DNA from: Pollutimonas nitritireducens
Lineage (GTDB): Bacteria; Pseudomonadota; Gammaproteobacteria; Burkholderiales; Burkholderiaceae_B
Assembly: GCF_002849615.1 (NCBI RefSeq)
Contig: NZ_PDNV01000011.1
Span: 62,001-126,000 of the forward strand
Direction: 5' to 3'
DNA: 64,000 nt
The position numbers were made by a program, and so were the translations under genes. Shown piece after piece: positions 53,370-62,534 of the stretch. Every line of letters starts with the position of its first letter. Positions within the stretch are counted from its first letter, which is position 1. A model generated the notes under the pieces. That model searched no databases. It had not been told where the DNA came from and saw only the letters and a list, made by a program, of their open reading frames with translations.

Positions 53370-53633
53370 ATGATGAAATGTGATATGAAAACCATGATGA
53401 AGACGGCCCTTGGCCTAGGCGTAGTCGTTGCCGTGGCGTACGCGACTATGCCCGCCGCCCGTGGATGGATTGCCGCCGGTGCTCCGTTTTTATTCCTTCT
53501 GATTTGCCCCTTGATGATGTTTTTCATGATGAAAGGCATGCACTCCTGCGACAAGGACCAAAGGGCGGAAAAAAACCAAGCCGACAAAGCTCCCACCACA
53601 CCATTGGTCGGACACTCGCCGCTCAAAGATTAG
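53370..53633 (+). CDS. DUF2933-type small membrane protein
   Basis: The protein has 87 residues from ATG 53370 (an ATG at 53373 fits the AAGGA site slightly better). Residues 8-24 (ALGLGVVVAVAYATMPA) and 33-49 (GAPFLFLLICPLMMFFMMKG) are two membrane helices. The C-terminal MHSCDKDQRAEKNQ tail carries His and Cys. The pattern CPLMMFFMM...MHSC is the DUF2933 mark, a family often beside copper genes. It probably supports copper handling at the inner membrane; the role is not established. Confidence 0.8.
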   Translation: MMKCDMKTMMKTALGLGVVVAVAYATMPAARGWIAAGAPFLFLLICPLMMFFMMKGMHSCDKDQRAEKNQADKAPTTPLVGHSPLKD

Positions 53634-53708
53634 TCGGCGCACAGCCGTCCCACTCTACTCATGGCGGACTCAGGATGGGATAGCACTTGGATTAACGGAT
53701 ATCACGTG

Positions 53709-54680
53709 ATGAGTTCTAAAACGATTTTTACCATCTTGGCGGCAACAAGCGTTGCCACGCTATTTATGTTCGGCGGACTTGGCGTAGCAACCGCAAGTAC
53801 CGAGCCATCCTTAGCCGATACACAAGCCATAAAGACTTTGGCACGGGCTGCGCCGATTGAACTCACCCACCTGCACGGGCTTGCCTATAGCGCAGACGGT
53901 CAACAGCTGCTTATCCCGAGCCATCATGGCATCGCGGCGTATGTGGATGGTCAATGGGCAAAAATGGCCGGGCCTGAGCATGATTACATGGGATTTGCCA
54001 CCACCCGAGAGGCGTTTTACAGCAGCGGGCATCCAGCAGCAGGCTCTAACCTAATTAATCCGTTTGGCCTTATTAAAAGTACGGATGCAGGAAAAACCTG
54101 GCGGCAGTTGGGGCTAGAAGGAGAGTCCGATTTTCATACCTTGGCCACAAGCTATGAAACCAATGCGGTTTATGTTCTGAATTATGGGCCTAATACCCGG
54201 ATGCCCCAAGCTGGCCTGTATATGACTCAAACAGACGGCCTGACGTGGACGCGAGCAGCCGCTAATGGTCTGAAGGCCAAAATCAACAGCTTAGCGGTGC
54301 ATCCACGCGATGCCAACGTCGTTGCCGTGGGTGCCGCCGACGGGTTGTACTTGTCTCGTGACGCGGGCAACCATTTTGAGCTATTGATTCGAAGCACGCA
54401 GGTACTAGCACAGTGGTTCGATCTGAATGGCGAGCACCTTTGGGTTAGCAGTTACGCAAACGCCCCCGTGCTGAGTCGCATGGGCCTGAGTGATGGCGGA
54501 GCGAATGAAAAAATCAAGCTTCCTGCATTGAACAAAGACGCGGTGGCCTTCATTGCTCAAAACCCTACCCGCCACGAAGAAGTTGCTATTGCGACCTTCA
54601 AGCGTAGCGCCTATATCACTAAAGATAGGGGTGCAACGTGGACGCAAATCGCTGACGGTGGCACGGCCCTCGATAAATAA
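53709..54680 (+). CDS. F510_1955-type exported beta-propeller (sortilin-like) protein
   Basis: The protein has 323 residues from the ATG at 53709 (MSSKTIFTILAATSVATLFM), with a signal peptide ending near VATAS. Repeats with Asp-box character (KSTDAGKTWRQLGLEGESD, MTQTDGLTWTRAAANGL, LSRDAGNHFELLIR, ITKDRGATWTQIADGG) build a propeller as in BNR/sortilin folds. Databases call the family F510_1955 glycosylhydrolase, but no catalytic glycosidase residues are evident and a sugar role is unproven. It lies between the DUF2933 gene and copA, so periplasmic copper or envelope stress is the likely setting. Confidence 0.8.
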   Translation: MSSKTIFTILAATSVATLFMFGGLGVATASTEPSLADTQAIKTLARAAPIELTHLHGLAYSADGQQLLIPSHHGIAAYVDGQWAKMAGPEHDYMGFATTREAFYSSGHPAAGSNLINPFGLIKSTDAGKTWRQLGLEGESDFHTLATSYETNAVYVLNYGPNTRMPQAGLYMTQTDGLTWTRAAANGLKAKINSLAVHPRDANVVAVGAADGLYLSRDAGNHFELLIRSTQVLAQWFDLNGEHLWVSSYANAPVLSRMGLSDGGANEKIKLPALNKDAVAFIAQNPTRHEEVAIATFKRSAYITKDRGATWTQIADGGTALDK

Positions 54681-54736
54681 GGTCCGCCCTTCTAAATTTT
54701 GGCATCTAGCTCCCATCAAATGGCTTGGACAATCCC

Positions 54737-54850
54737 ATGAGCAATAAGCTGATAAAAATCATTGTGATCGTGCTGGCGGCGATTGGACTCTTGGCTGTTT
54801 TTGCTCTCGTCGGCATGGGAGCCATGATGTTTTGGATGATGGGCACTTGA
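54737..54850 (+). CDS. 37-residue membrane peptide of the copper island
   Basis: MSNKLIKIIVIVLAAIGLLA then VFALVGMGAMMFWMMGT is a short basic N-terminus, one membrane helix and a Met-rich tail (GMGAMMFWMMG). It lies 57 bases after the F510_1955-type gene and 180 bases before copA on the same strand. Its composition is that of a real single-pass peptide, and the clustered methionines could meet Cu(I). It would be missed by most length cutoffs. Ribosome site is weak (GGAC about 8 bases upstream). Confidence 0.55.
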   Translation: MSNKLIKIIVIVLAAIGLLAVFALVGMGAMMFWMMGT

Positions 54851-54935
54851 TGTGAACGTGACACGATTAAGTGTCACCCCGCTTCCGCCAGTATCGAAAA
54901 TGCAACCAGACGACCAATCTGACGAACACCCTCGC

Positions 54936-54951
54936 ATTACAAAAATGTAAT
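54936..54951. promoter_or_regulatory. CopR-box palindrome before copA
   Basis: ATTACAAAAATGTAAT lies 80 bases before the copA start. GCCAGCGTCATT follows at once and may hold another half-site. It is identical to the orphan box at 48048. Confidence 0.75.
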
Positions 54952-54968
54952 GCCAGCGTCATTGGGCC

Positions 54969-54997
54969 GACATGCACATTTCGTTAAAGTGCATGTC
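54969..54997. promoter_or_regulatory. Inverted repeat in the copA leader
   Basis: GACATGCAC (54969-54977) and GTGCATGTC (54989-54997) form a perfect 9-bp stem with an 11-base AT-rich loop. It lies 33-62 bases upstream of the copA ATG, between the copper box and the start. It could be a second operator or an RNA stem in the leader. Confidence 0.4.
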
Positions 54998-55030
54998 ATC
55001 AATTTAATTTGAGGCTTTGATCATCGAAGG

Positions 55031-56914
55031 ATGATTGATATCTACCCTCTTTCGACTTTGGGATACGCTCACGTGAAACACTTGCTACCGCACTCGCTTG
55101 CACTGCCTATACTGCCCCGTCGCCGATTCGTTCAGGGCCTTGCGGCTGGCGGCGTATTGTTGGGCTTATCGCCCTTTGCCCGAGCCGCCGGAGCTCCGTC
55201 CGTCAATACGAGCACCGGTTCGGCCGCTGTGCTGACGGGGACCGAGTTCAACCTCGAGATCGGTGAATCGCCCGTCAATTTCACCGGCAGCCCACGCATC
55301 GCGACGACGGTGAATGGCTCGCTTCCTGCGCCTACCTTACGTTGGCGCGAAGGCGATACGGTCACTATTCGCGTCAAGAACCGTCTGAAGGAAGCCACCT
55401 CCATCCATTGGCACGGCATCATCCTGCCCTTCCAAATGGATGGCGTGCCAGGTATCAGTTTTACGGGCATTGCTCCAGGAGAAACATTTACCTACCGATT
55501 TAAAGTTGAACAAAGCGGCACGTACTGGTATCACTCCCATTCTGGCATGCAGGAGGCGACCGGCGTTTATGGGGCGATCATTATCGACCCGGCACAAACC
55601 GACTCCATACGGGCTGATCGCGAGTACGTCGTTCAGCTTTCTGACTGGACCGACGAGGATCCGATGCGAGTCCTGGCCAAGCTCAAAATGCAAGGCGACT
55701 ACTACAACTACAACCAGCCCACCGCCATTGATTTCTTCCAGGACGTGTCACGAGATGGCCTGAAAGCGGCCATCGACAAGCGCAAGATGTGGAACGAAAT
55801 GCGCATGAGTCCAACCGACCTGGCGGACTTGTCGGCTAATGTGTTGACCTATTTGATGAACGGCACAACCCCGGCCGGCAACTGGACGGGATTATTCCGT
55901 CCCGGTGAGCGGGTCCGCCTGCGTTTCATCAACGGGGCAGCCAACACTTTTTACGACGTGCGTATACCAGGTCTGAAGCTAACGGTGGTTCAGGCCGATG
56001 GCGTCAATGTAGAGCCCGTAACGGTGGATGAATTCCGCTTTGGTCCAGGGGAAACCTACGACGTGCTGGTCCAGCCCAAAGACGATACCTATACCGTTTT
56101 TGCGCAAGCCATGGACCGCACCGGGTATGCACGGGGCACACTGGCTACGCGTGCCGGTCTCGACGCGCCCGTGCCCGCGCTTGACCCAGTGGAATGGCTC
56201 ACCATGGCTGACATGATGGGTTCAATGGGCGCGGGCATGGCAGGAATGAGCCATGGTGGGTCCGGCCAATCATCCATGGGCGGTATGGATCATGGTGCTA
56301 TGGCTGGGATGAATCATGGCAGTATGCAGGGCATGAATCACGCAGGCATGGCTGGTATGGATCATGGCGCAATGACAGCAACTGGCGCCAGCACCCAAGT
56401 ACGCCACGCCAGGACCGAATATGGTCCAAGCATCGATATGCGGGTCGACATGCCGCGCACCAACTTGGACGATCCCGGCATTGGGCTGCGCAACAACGGC
56501 CGCCGAGTATTGACGCTATCGGACTTGCACACCGTGGGCGGTGCGATGGATCCGCGCGGCGCAGAGCGTGAAATCGAGCTCCATTTGACCGGAAACATGG
56601 AGCGCTACACCTGGTCGTTCGACGGCGTGGAGTTCGGAAAGTCGACACCTGTGCATTTTCGCTACGGTGAGCGGGTCAGGGTTATTTTGCACAACGACAC
56701 CATGATGACGCACCCCATGCACTTGCACGGCATGTGGAGCGAACTGGAGGCGCCCGACGGTAGCTTCCAAGCTCGCCGCCACACGATTCCGGTGCAGCCG
56801 GCGCAACGCATTAGCTTTCTCGTGACCGCAGATGCACTGGGTCGCTGGGCCTGGCATTGCCATCTGATGCTGCATATGGATGCGGGGATGTTTCGCGAAG
56901 TGGTGGTGGCATGA
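55031..56914 (+). CDS. copA: CopA, periplasmic copper-resistance multicopper oxidase
   Basis: The protein has 627 residues with a Tat signal (LPRRRFVQGLAAGGVLLGL). Copper ligands are SIHWHGIILPFQMDG, GTYWYHSHSGMQ, THPMHLHGMWSELE and WAWHCHLMLHMDAGMF. A Met/His-rich insert at about residues 391-452 (repeats such as GGMDHGAMAGMNHGSMQGMN) binds many Cu(I) ions, the mark of PcoA/CopA. The frame begins at ATG 55031, but AAGG directly abuts it, so a GTG at 55073 (VKHLLPHSLALP) is another candidate start. It is the first gene of copA-copB and lies behind a CopR-type box. Confidence 0.96.
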   Translation: MIDIYPLSTLGYAHVKHLLPHSLALPILPRRRFVQGLAAGGVLLGLSPFARAAGAPSVNTSTGSAAVLTGTEFNLEIGESPVNFTGSPRIATTVNGSLPAPTLRWREGDTVTIRVKNRLKEATSIHWHGIILPFQMDGVPGISFTGIAPGETFTYRFKVEQSGTYWYHSHSGMQEATGVYGAIIIDPAQTDSIRADREYVVQLSDWTDEDPMRVLAKLKMQGDYYNYNQPTAIDFFQDVSRDGLKAAIDKRKMWNEMRMSPTDLADLSANVLTYLMNGTTPAGNWTGLFRPGERVRLRFINGAANTFYDVRIPGLKLTVVQADGVNVEPVTVDEFRFGPGETYDVLVQPKDDTYTVFAQAMDRTGYARGTLATRAGLDAPVPALDPVEWLTMADMMGSMGAGMAGMSHGGSGQSSMGGMDHGAMAGMNHGSMQGMNHAGMAGMDHGAMTATGASTQVRHARTEYGPSIDMRVDMPRTNLDDPGIGLRNNGRRVLTLSDLHTVGGAMDPRGAEREIELHLTGNMERYTWSFDGVEFGKSTPVHFRYGERVRVILHNDTMMTHPMHLHGMWSELEAPDGSFQARRHTIPVQPAQRISFLVTADALGRWAWHCHLMLHMDAGMFREVVVA

Positions 56915-58047
56915 GCTCAATAAACGAGAAAAAGGGAATCTTGACCGTGAATACCCATATAAAAAAACGCATTCTTGGAGTCGCCATCGCAACGCTCGGC
57001 GCCACTCCGCTTTTTGCCTACGCCCAAGCGCATGACGCCCATAGTGGCCATACTGCCACGCCGGCCAGCTCGGCTCCTGCCGATGCAGCAAGCATGCCTG
57101 GCATGGATCACAGCAAAATGAATATGCCTGGCATGGACCATGGCACGATGAATATGAAATCAACCCCCGCAACTAAGCCAGCAGAGGCCATGCCGGGAAT
57201 GAACCATGGCCAAGCCAACACAGCTCCGGCTGCCACTGCTCACGATATGGGAGCAATGAATACGAGCGGTGGAGAAATGGACCACGGCGATATGCAGATG
57301 CAAGGCGGATCGGCGCCCCCGGATGCACGCGATCCGGATGCCTACTCGGAAGGATATGTGCGTAACGCGGGCAAGTATGCGCTGCCACCCTCAGATGCAC
57401 TGGTCATGTCGGACATGCACAACTTCGGTTCGGTCTACTTCGACCGATTGGAGTACGTCAGGGCGCGAGGCGAAGAGTGGGCGGCCTATGAAGGAGAGGC
57501 CTGGTATGGCAGCACCTATAACCGCGCCGTCATCAAAGCGGAAGGCGAAGTAGCGAGCGGCAAGTTGCAGGAATCCGAGACGCAGCTCCTGTGGCGTCAT
57601 GCGGTTTCAACGTTCTGGGATACGGAACTGGGCGTACGATTCGACCATGCACAGGGCGCGCCAAACCGAGAATGGCTGGCATTCGGCTTTAAAGGGCTTG
57701 CGCCTTACTGGTTTGAAGTCGATGCCACCGCCTATGTCGGCCCCAGCGGACGAACCGCTCTGGGGCTGAAGGCGGAGTATGACATCTTGCTTACCCAGAA
57801 GCTCTACCTTCAACCAAGCGTGGAAGTAAATTTCCACGGCAAGGACGATGAACGCTGGGGCATTGGCAGCGGCCTGACAGACGGTACTGCGGGCTTGCGT
57901 CTCAAATACGAAGTCACGCGTCAGTTTGTTCCTTACGTTGGCGTGGAATGGTCCAGCAAATTCGGAAAAACGGCGGATTACGCGCGCGCGGCGGGCGACT
58001 CCAAGCAGGAAACCCGTTTCGTGGCCGGTTTGAGTTTTCGCTTTTAA
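56911..58047 (+). CDS. copB: CopB, outer-membrane copper-resistance protein
   Basis: The protein has 378 residues from the ATG at 56911, whose ATGA overlaps the copA stop; a GTG at 56947 (VNTHIKKRILGVAIATLG) gives a neater signal peptide. A Met/His-rich stretch at residues ~60-126 (PGMDHSKMNMPGMDHGTMNM) is followed by the CopB/PcoB beta-barrel domain (MHNFGSVYFDRLEYVRARGE, LWRHAVSTFWDTELGVRFDH, YVGVEWSSKFGKTADYARAA) ending in FVAGLSFRF, with the terminal Phe of outer membrane proteins. It pairs with CopA in copper tolerance, perhaps binding or routing copper at the outer membrane. Confidence 0.95.
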   Translation: MSSINEKKGILTVNTHIKKRILGVAIATLGATPLFAYAQAHDAHSGHTATPASSAPADAASMPGMDHSKMNMPGMDHGTMNMKSTPATKPAEAMPGMNHGQANTAPAATAHDMGAMNTSGGEMDHGDMQMQGGSAPPDARDPDAYSEGYVRNAGKYALPPSDALVMSDMHNFGSVYFDRLEYVRARGEEWAAYEGEAWYGSTYNRAVIKAEGEVASGKLQESETQLLWRHAVSTFWDTELGVRFDHAQGAPNREWLAFGFKGLAPYWFEVDATAYVGPSGRTALGLKAEYDILLTQKLYLQPSVEVNFHGKDDERWGIGSGLTDGTAGLRLKYEVTRQFVPYVGVEWSSKFGKTADYARAAGDSKQETRFVAGLSFRF

Positions 58048-58110
58048 CTGTTGTACCAGGGAACATCACGCCTGATGCTCTTATTTTTCCCTTATCCAAA
58101 AGTGGTTTTC

Positions 58111-58623
58111 ATGAAAAAGACACTATCTATACTGATATTAAGCACGTTACCCGCCCTGGCATTAGCCGCCGGAAGCCATGGTGGAGGTCATGAGATGAAA
58201 GACGGCACCATGATGCAAGGTCATGATATGTCCAGCATGAACAAAGGTGACTCCGCCGTGGGACAACCTGGCGACGCCGCCAAGGTCACGCGTACGATCG
58301 AACTCGTCATGGACGACACCATGCGTTTTTCTCCAAGCCAGTTCAACGTCAAGCCTGGTGAGACGGTCCGTTTTTTCATGAAGAACAACGGCAAGATTCC
58401 TCATGAAATGGTGATCGGCTCCGTTGCAGAACTCAAAGAGCATGCCGCCATGATGCAAAAAATGCCGGGGATGAAACATGCTGAGCCCAATATGATCACG
58501 GTCAATCCTGGCCAAAAAGGCGGGATTGTCTGGCAGTTTCCCCAGACCGGAACCGTTGACTTTGCCTGCCTTCTTCCTGGGCACATGGAAGCGGGCATGA
58601 TCGGTAAGGTAAAAGTCGGATAA
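58111..58623 (+). CDS. Exported cupredoxin-like copper protein
   Basis: The protein has 170 residues from the ATG at 58111 (MKKTLSILILSTLPALALAA, a signal peptide). A short Met/His-rich linker (GHEMKDGTMMQGHDMSSMNK) precedes one cupredoxin domain: MRFSPSQFNVKPGETVRFF, the copper His in NNGKIPHEMVIG, and the C-terminal loop FACLLPGHMEAGM with Cys, His and Met, a complete type 1 site. It resembles CopI/CopC-like periplasmic copper carriers and may pass electrons or copper to the oxidases. It follows copB by 63 bases. AGTGG-type site upstream is weak. Confidence 0.88.
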   Translation: MKKTLSILILSTLPALALAAGSHGGGHEMKDGTMMQGHDMSSMNKGDSAVGQPGDAAKVTRTIELVMDDTMRFSPSQFNVKPGETVRFFMKNNGKIPHEMVIGSVAELKEHAAMMQKMPGMKHAEPNMITVNPGQKGGIVWQFPQTGTVDFACLLPGHMEAGMIGKVKVG

Positions 58624-58649
58624 TGCGTCATAAAGGCGGCGCCTTATGG

Positions 58650-58685
58650 CCGGATCATCCATCCACCTCGTGATGGATGATCCGG
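58650..58685. terminator. Hairpin after the cupredoxin gene
   Basis: CCGGATCATCCATC (58650-58663) pairs perfectly with GATGGATGATCCGG (58672-58685), a 14-bp stem with an 8-base loop, 26 bases past the cupredoxin stop. No T run follows. Confidence 0.6.
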
Positions 58686-58711
58686 TGCAGTAGCTACGAC
58701 GCGTTCCCCAG

Positions 58712-58743
58712 ATTGGCAGCACTGCGGATGCAGTGCTGCCAAT
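58712..58743. terminator. Second hairpin closing the copA-copB-cupredoxin unit
   Basis: ATTGGCAGCACTGC (58712-58725) and GCAGTGCTGCCAAT (58730-58743) form a perfect 14-bp stem with loop GGAT, followed by ACTTATTTCTCC. Together with the hairpin at 58650 it makes a tandem terminator. Confidence 0.65.
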
Positions 58744-58829
58744 ACTTATTTCTCCACACTAATCAGTAGTTGATCCAGCCACAGAAGGCGAACCACGCTC
58801 TCGCACTATCTAAATATTTTCTATATGAC

Positions 58830-59411
58830 ATGCATACGCTATTAAAAAGCCTGTTTCTCGTCTTCGGTTACCTTCTAATGAATACCGCCGTGGCTTCGGA
58901 AGTCAGACAGACTTCTATCATCGAAGGCCCCACTCACACGCTCGGCAAACACTCTCATAAAGCAACTCCTCGGCTCGAGAGCTTGCAAAAGATGTTTCTT
59001 AACACGCCACTGAGCGAACGCGCTCGTATCAATTCAGCCTTTGGCTACCGGCTACATCCCGTTTCGGGCAAGTGGGCAGGCCATCAAGGTCTTGATTACC
59101 CTGCCCCAAAAGGCACCCCCATCCGCGCAACGGCTCAGGGAAAAATCTCTTTCATTGGTGTTCAAAATGGATATGGCAAAGTGATTTTCATAGAACACGA
59201 CAATAATTATTCCACTGTCTATGCGCATCAAAGTCGTTTTAAGAATGGTCTAAGGAAAGGGGCCAACATAGAAAAGGGACAAATCATTGGCTATGTCGGT
59301 TCAACCGGAACATCCAGTGGCCCTCATCTGCATTACGAACTGCGCGTCAACAATCAACCGATAGACCCCATCCAGGAAAAACGGCAACTTGCCTCCTATG
59401 TCCAAAGATGA
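58830..59411 (+). CDS. M23-family zinc metallopeptidase (LytM type)
   Basis: The protein has 193 residues from the ATG at 58830 (MHTLLKSLFLVFGYLLMNTA, signal peptide). The LytM/M23 domain has INSAFGYRLHPVSGKWAGHQ, GLDYPAPKGTPIRATAQGKI (HxxxD zinc motif with H at the end of the first segment), VIFIEHDNNYSTVYAHQSRF, and GSTGTSSGPHLHYELRVNNQ (HxH). All zinc and catalytic histidines are present, so it should cut peptidoglycan peptides. A cell-wall enzyme in a copper island is unusual but such genes occur in metal islands. The ribosome site is poor. Confidence 0.88.
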   Translation: MHTLLKSLFLVFGYLLMNTAVASEVRQTSIIEGPTHTLGKHSHKATPRLESLQKMFLNTPLSERARINSAFGYRLHPVSGKWAGHQGLDYPAPKGTPIRATAQGKISFIGVQNGYGKVIFIEHDNNYSTVYAHQSRFKNGLRKGANIEKGQIIGYVGSTGTSSGPHLHYELRVNNQPIDPIQEKRQLASYVQR

Positions 59412-59492
59412 GGCTACGTTGTGCCGCCCGAATAGCGGTAGCTGAAAATCACATAGATTGATCGTGCAACAAAGTGAGTGGGGATAATTCCA

Positions 59493-59978
59493 ATGGCAAT
59501 AGCGGTGAAAAAAACAGGCGTGATGATTGGTGTGCTTGGTGCCCTGGCGCTCGGAGCCGGCTTGTTTATGTATGAAGCCTTGATGGACTCAAGACCGGTA
59601 TTTATTGATCCTTCCGATCAAGAACTCGTAGCCATCGGCAAAGACATCTACGCCAACAACTGCTTATCCTGCCATGGCGCGAAGCTGGAAGGCCAGCCTG
59701 ACTGGCGGGTACGTCAAGCCAATGGTCGTTTGCCTGCGCCACCGCACGACGAAACGGGCCATACCTGGCATCATCCGGACGCCGTGTTGATTGACATCAC
59801 TAAAAATGGCCTGGTGCCTGGCGTGACAGCCCCACCCGGATATGTGAGCGATATGCCGGCCTATAACAAATTACTGACCGATCACGACATTCGGGCTGTG
59901 CTCGCTTATATCAAGAGTTCTTGGCCCAAGCAGGCGTTAGTTGCTCAAAAAGAAATCACGCAGCAACGGCCACAGTAA
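59493..59978 (+). CDS. Membrane-anchored mono-heme cytochrome c
   Basis: The protein has 161 residues from the ATG at 59493, with GGGGAT eight bases before it. The N-terminal VMIGVLGALALGAGLFMYEA is an uncleaved anchor or signal. The heme site is NNCLSCHGAKLEG (CLSCH at residues 57-61) and the distal Met is probably in GYVSDMPAYNKLLTDH. This is a class I cytochrome c of the kind found in copper and heavy-metal islands; it may carry electrons from periplasmic cuprous oxidation. It converges on the ATPase gene with 21 bases between stops. Confidence 0.9.
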   Translation: MAIAVKKTGVMIGVLGALALGAGLFMYEALMDSRPVFIDPSDQELVAIGKDIYANNCLSCHGAKLEGQPDWRVRQANGRLPAPPHDETGHTWHHPDAVLIDITKNGLVPGVTAPPGYVSDMPAYNKLLTDHDIRAVLAYIKSSWPKQALVAQKEITQQRPQ

Positions 59979-59999
59979 CTCATTAGGCGTGAAAGCCTT

Positions 60000-62384
60000 T
60001 TATTTTGCTTTACGCAACCGCAATGGATTGGTCACCACCGAGGCCGAGCTCAAGCTCATCGCCAGCGCAGCAAACATCGGCGAGAGCAACAGCCCCGTCC
60101 ACGGATACAACACACCCGCCGCCAGTGGCACGCCCAAAGCGTTATACACGAAGGCAAATCCCAGGTTTTGCTCCATATTGGCGATGGTCGCGTCAGACAA
60201 ATGGCGGGCAATCGAGATACCTCGCAAATCGCCTTTCACCAGCGTGACCTGGGCGCTATTCATGGCGACATCGGTGCCGGTACCCATGGCAATGCCCACA
60301 TCAGCTTTGGCCAAGGCAGGGGCATCATTAATGCCATCCCCCGCCATCGCCACGATATGCCCTTGGTCTTGAAGCTTTGTGACAAGATCGAGCTTATCGG
60401 CTGGCTTTACCTCACCATGAAATTCATCGATACCCAGACGCTGCGCCACGGCTTGGGCCGTCGATACCCCATCTCCCGTGGCCATGATGACGCGAATTCC
60501 AGCGGCCTTCAGTTCATTCAAGGCTTCTTGTGTACTGGCTTTAATGGGGTCTGACACAGCAAGCAAGCCCAACAGGTCGCCATTCGCGGCCAGATACATG
60601 ACGCTCGCGCCTTGCACACGCAGGCGATCTGCCTTTTCGCTCAGTCTCGCCACATCGACGCCTTCTTGCTGCATCAATGCGGTATTACCGAGCGCCAAAC
60701 GCTTGCTCTCAACCTTTCCGCGAACGCCAATCCCGGAGCCGGATTCAAACTCATCTACCGTGGCCAGGGCAATGCCCTGCTCTCGCGCGGCATTAACGAT
60801 AGCGTCGGCCAGCGGGTGCTCACTGCCTTGATCCAGGCTGGCAGCCAGGCGCAGCACCTCGTCGGCGCTAACGCCCTGGACGGGAACCGCTTGCTCAAAC
60901 GTGGGCCGCCCTTCTGTCAAGGTGCCGGTCTTATCGACGATTAAGGCATCGACCTTGCGGAAGTTCTCGATGGCAGCGGCATCCCGGAACAAGACGCCGT
61001 GCGTCGCACCACGACCAGTGGCGACCATAATAGACATAGGAGTCGCGAGACCTAGCGCACACGGGCAGGCAATGATCAGCACGGCCACCGCATTGATCAG
61101 ACCGTACACCCAGCTGGGCTGTGGCCCCCAGAACCCCCACACGAAAAACGTAATCACAGCGATAGCGACCACGGCCATGACAAAATAGCCCGCCACATGA
61201 TCGGCCATGCGTTGCATAGGCGCTCGGGAACGCTGTGCTTGCGCCACAAGCTGCACGATTTGAGACAACACTGTAGCCGCGCCCACTTTTTCGGCGCGTA
61301 TCACCAGTGCACCCGATGTATTCATCGTGGCGCCAATGACTTTATCGCCCACGCGTTTGCTGACGGGTAGCGGTTCGCCGGTCAGCATAGATTCGTCAAT
61401 TGAACTCGCCCCCTCTTCCACCGCCCCATCCACCGGCACTTTTTCGCCCGGACGCACACGCAAGCGATCGCCTTCGTGAACGTGGGTCAGCGGCACATCT
61501 TCTTCGGTACCATCTGGCAGGATACGCCGCGCCGTCTTCGGGGCTAATCCCATTAGCGACTTGATGGCCGCCGAGGTTTGTGAGCGGGCTCTTAGCTCAA
61601 GGATTTGCCCGAAAAGCGTCAATGAAATGATGACCACAGCGGCTTCGAAGTACACCGCAATGCGTCCCATGGACTGGAACGTATCGGGAAACACTTCCGG
61701 TGTAACGGTCGCCACGACGCTATAGATGAAAGTCGCCGCAGTGCCCAGGCCGATGAGTGTCCACATATTGGGGCTGCGGTTGATGACCGATTGCACACCC
61801 CGCACAAAGAATGGCCAACCAGCCCAGAGCACCACTGGCAAGGAAAGCACCAACTCGATCCAGCTTTGAGCGGCCACGCCAAACCAGCCAAATTGGTGAC
61901 CGAACATGGCCAACGTCGTGACGACTACCGTTAACGGCAAGGTCCACCAGAACCGGCGAGTGAAGTTCGCCAACTCGGGGTTATCGTCCTCTAGCGTGGG
62001 CATAAGCGGCTCTAGCCCCATACCGCATTTTGGACAGTTTCCGGGGTGATCTTGGCGAATCTCGGGATGCATCGGACAGGTGTAGATGGTACCCGGTGCG
62101 GCTGCCTGAGTTGGTTTTTTGCTCAGTTGGCTTTTAGAGAGATATTTGGCCGGGCCGGCACTGAATTTGGCTTGGCAGCCAGTGCTGCAGAAATAAAACA
62201 GCTGGCCGTCAAGCTCAAGATGGTGTGGCGATTGTTCGGTCACCGACATTCCGCACACTGGGTCCTTTAACGTCGAGACCGGGGACTCAGGCAATTTAGC
62301 GTGGTTCTCGCCAAGTGGCGTAGATCCGCCGCTTAAGTCACCGGGTTGGCCGTGATGAGTGTGTTTGTGATCATGTGCTGTCAT
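60000..62384 (-). CDS. Copper-translocating P1B-type ATPase with YHS and HMBD N-terminus
   Basis: The protein has 794 residues. Residues 41-82 are a YHS domain ([32 protein letters not shown]) and 101-127 a heavy-metal-binding domain ([20 protein letters not shown]). No MxCxxC HMA domain is present. The transporter core has the TGES region [14 protein letters not shown], the Cu(I) site [10 protein letters not shown] in TM6, the phosphorylation site [10 protein letters not shown] and the hinge [20 protein letters not shown]. This is a Cu(I) exporter (CopF/SilP-like). It lies behind a CopR-type box and probably receives Cu(I) from CopZ. Confidence 0.95.
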   Translation of the reverse strand: MTAHDHKHTHHGQPGDLSGGSTPLGENHAKLPESPVSTLKDPVCGMSVTEQSPHHLELDGQLFYFCSTGCQAKFSAGPAKYLSKSQLSKKPTQAAAPGTIYTCPMHPEIRQDHPGNCPKCGMGLEPLMPTLEDDNPELANFTRRFWWTLPLTVVVTTLAMFGHQFGWFGVAAQSWIELVLSLPVVLWAGWPFFVRGVQSVINRSPNMWTLIGLGTAATFIYSVVATVTPEVFPDTFQSMGRIAVYFEAAVVIISLTLFGQILELRARSQTSAAIKSLMGLAPKTARRILPDGTEEDVPLTHVHEGDRLRVRPGEKVPVDGAVEEGASSIDESMLTGEPLPVSKRVGDKVIGATMNTSGALVIRAEKVGAATVLSQIVQLVAQAQRSRAPMQRMADHVAGYFVMAVVAIAVITFFVWGFWGPQPSWVYGLINAVAVLIIACPCALGLATPMSIMVATGRGATHGVLFRDAAAIENFRKVDALIVDKTGTLTEGRPTFEQAVPVQGVSADEVLRLAASLDQGSEHPLADAIVNAAREQGIALATVDEFESGSGIGVRGKVESKRLALGNTALMQQEGVDVARLSEKADRLRVQGASVMYLAANGDLLGLLAVSDPIKASTQEALNELKAAGIRVIMATGDGVSTAQAVAQRLGIDEFHGEVKPADKLDLVTKLQDQGHIVAMAGDGINDAPALAKADVGIAMGTGTDVAMNSAQVTLVKGDLRGISIARHLSDATIANMEQNLGFAFVYNALGVPLAAGVLYPWTGLLLSPMFAALAMSLSSASVVTNPLRLRKAK

Positions 62385-62534
62385 GACGTAGCCGCTTTCC
62401 CATTTGGTATTGGGCTACGCTGACCGCTATCACCACCCTGAAACAGCGTAGAGCCCTAGATCGCACCGGATGGCAGGTGTATTGATCATGTCACACTTTA
62501 CTGTTCGCGAAACTGACAATTTGCGGTCAATTTC

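Noticed and set aside
54737-54937. A minus-strand frame of 73 codons over the small membrane peptide
   Set aside because: Composition is poor and it overlaps the better-supported plus-strand peptide and the copA promoter.
56270-56370. Short repeats in copA that could suggest a repeat array
   Set aside because: They encode the GMDHGAM/GMNHGSM copper-binding insert in frame, so they are protein repeats and not CRISPR or DNA repeats.
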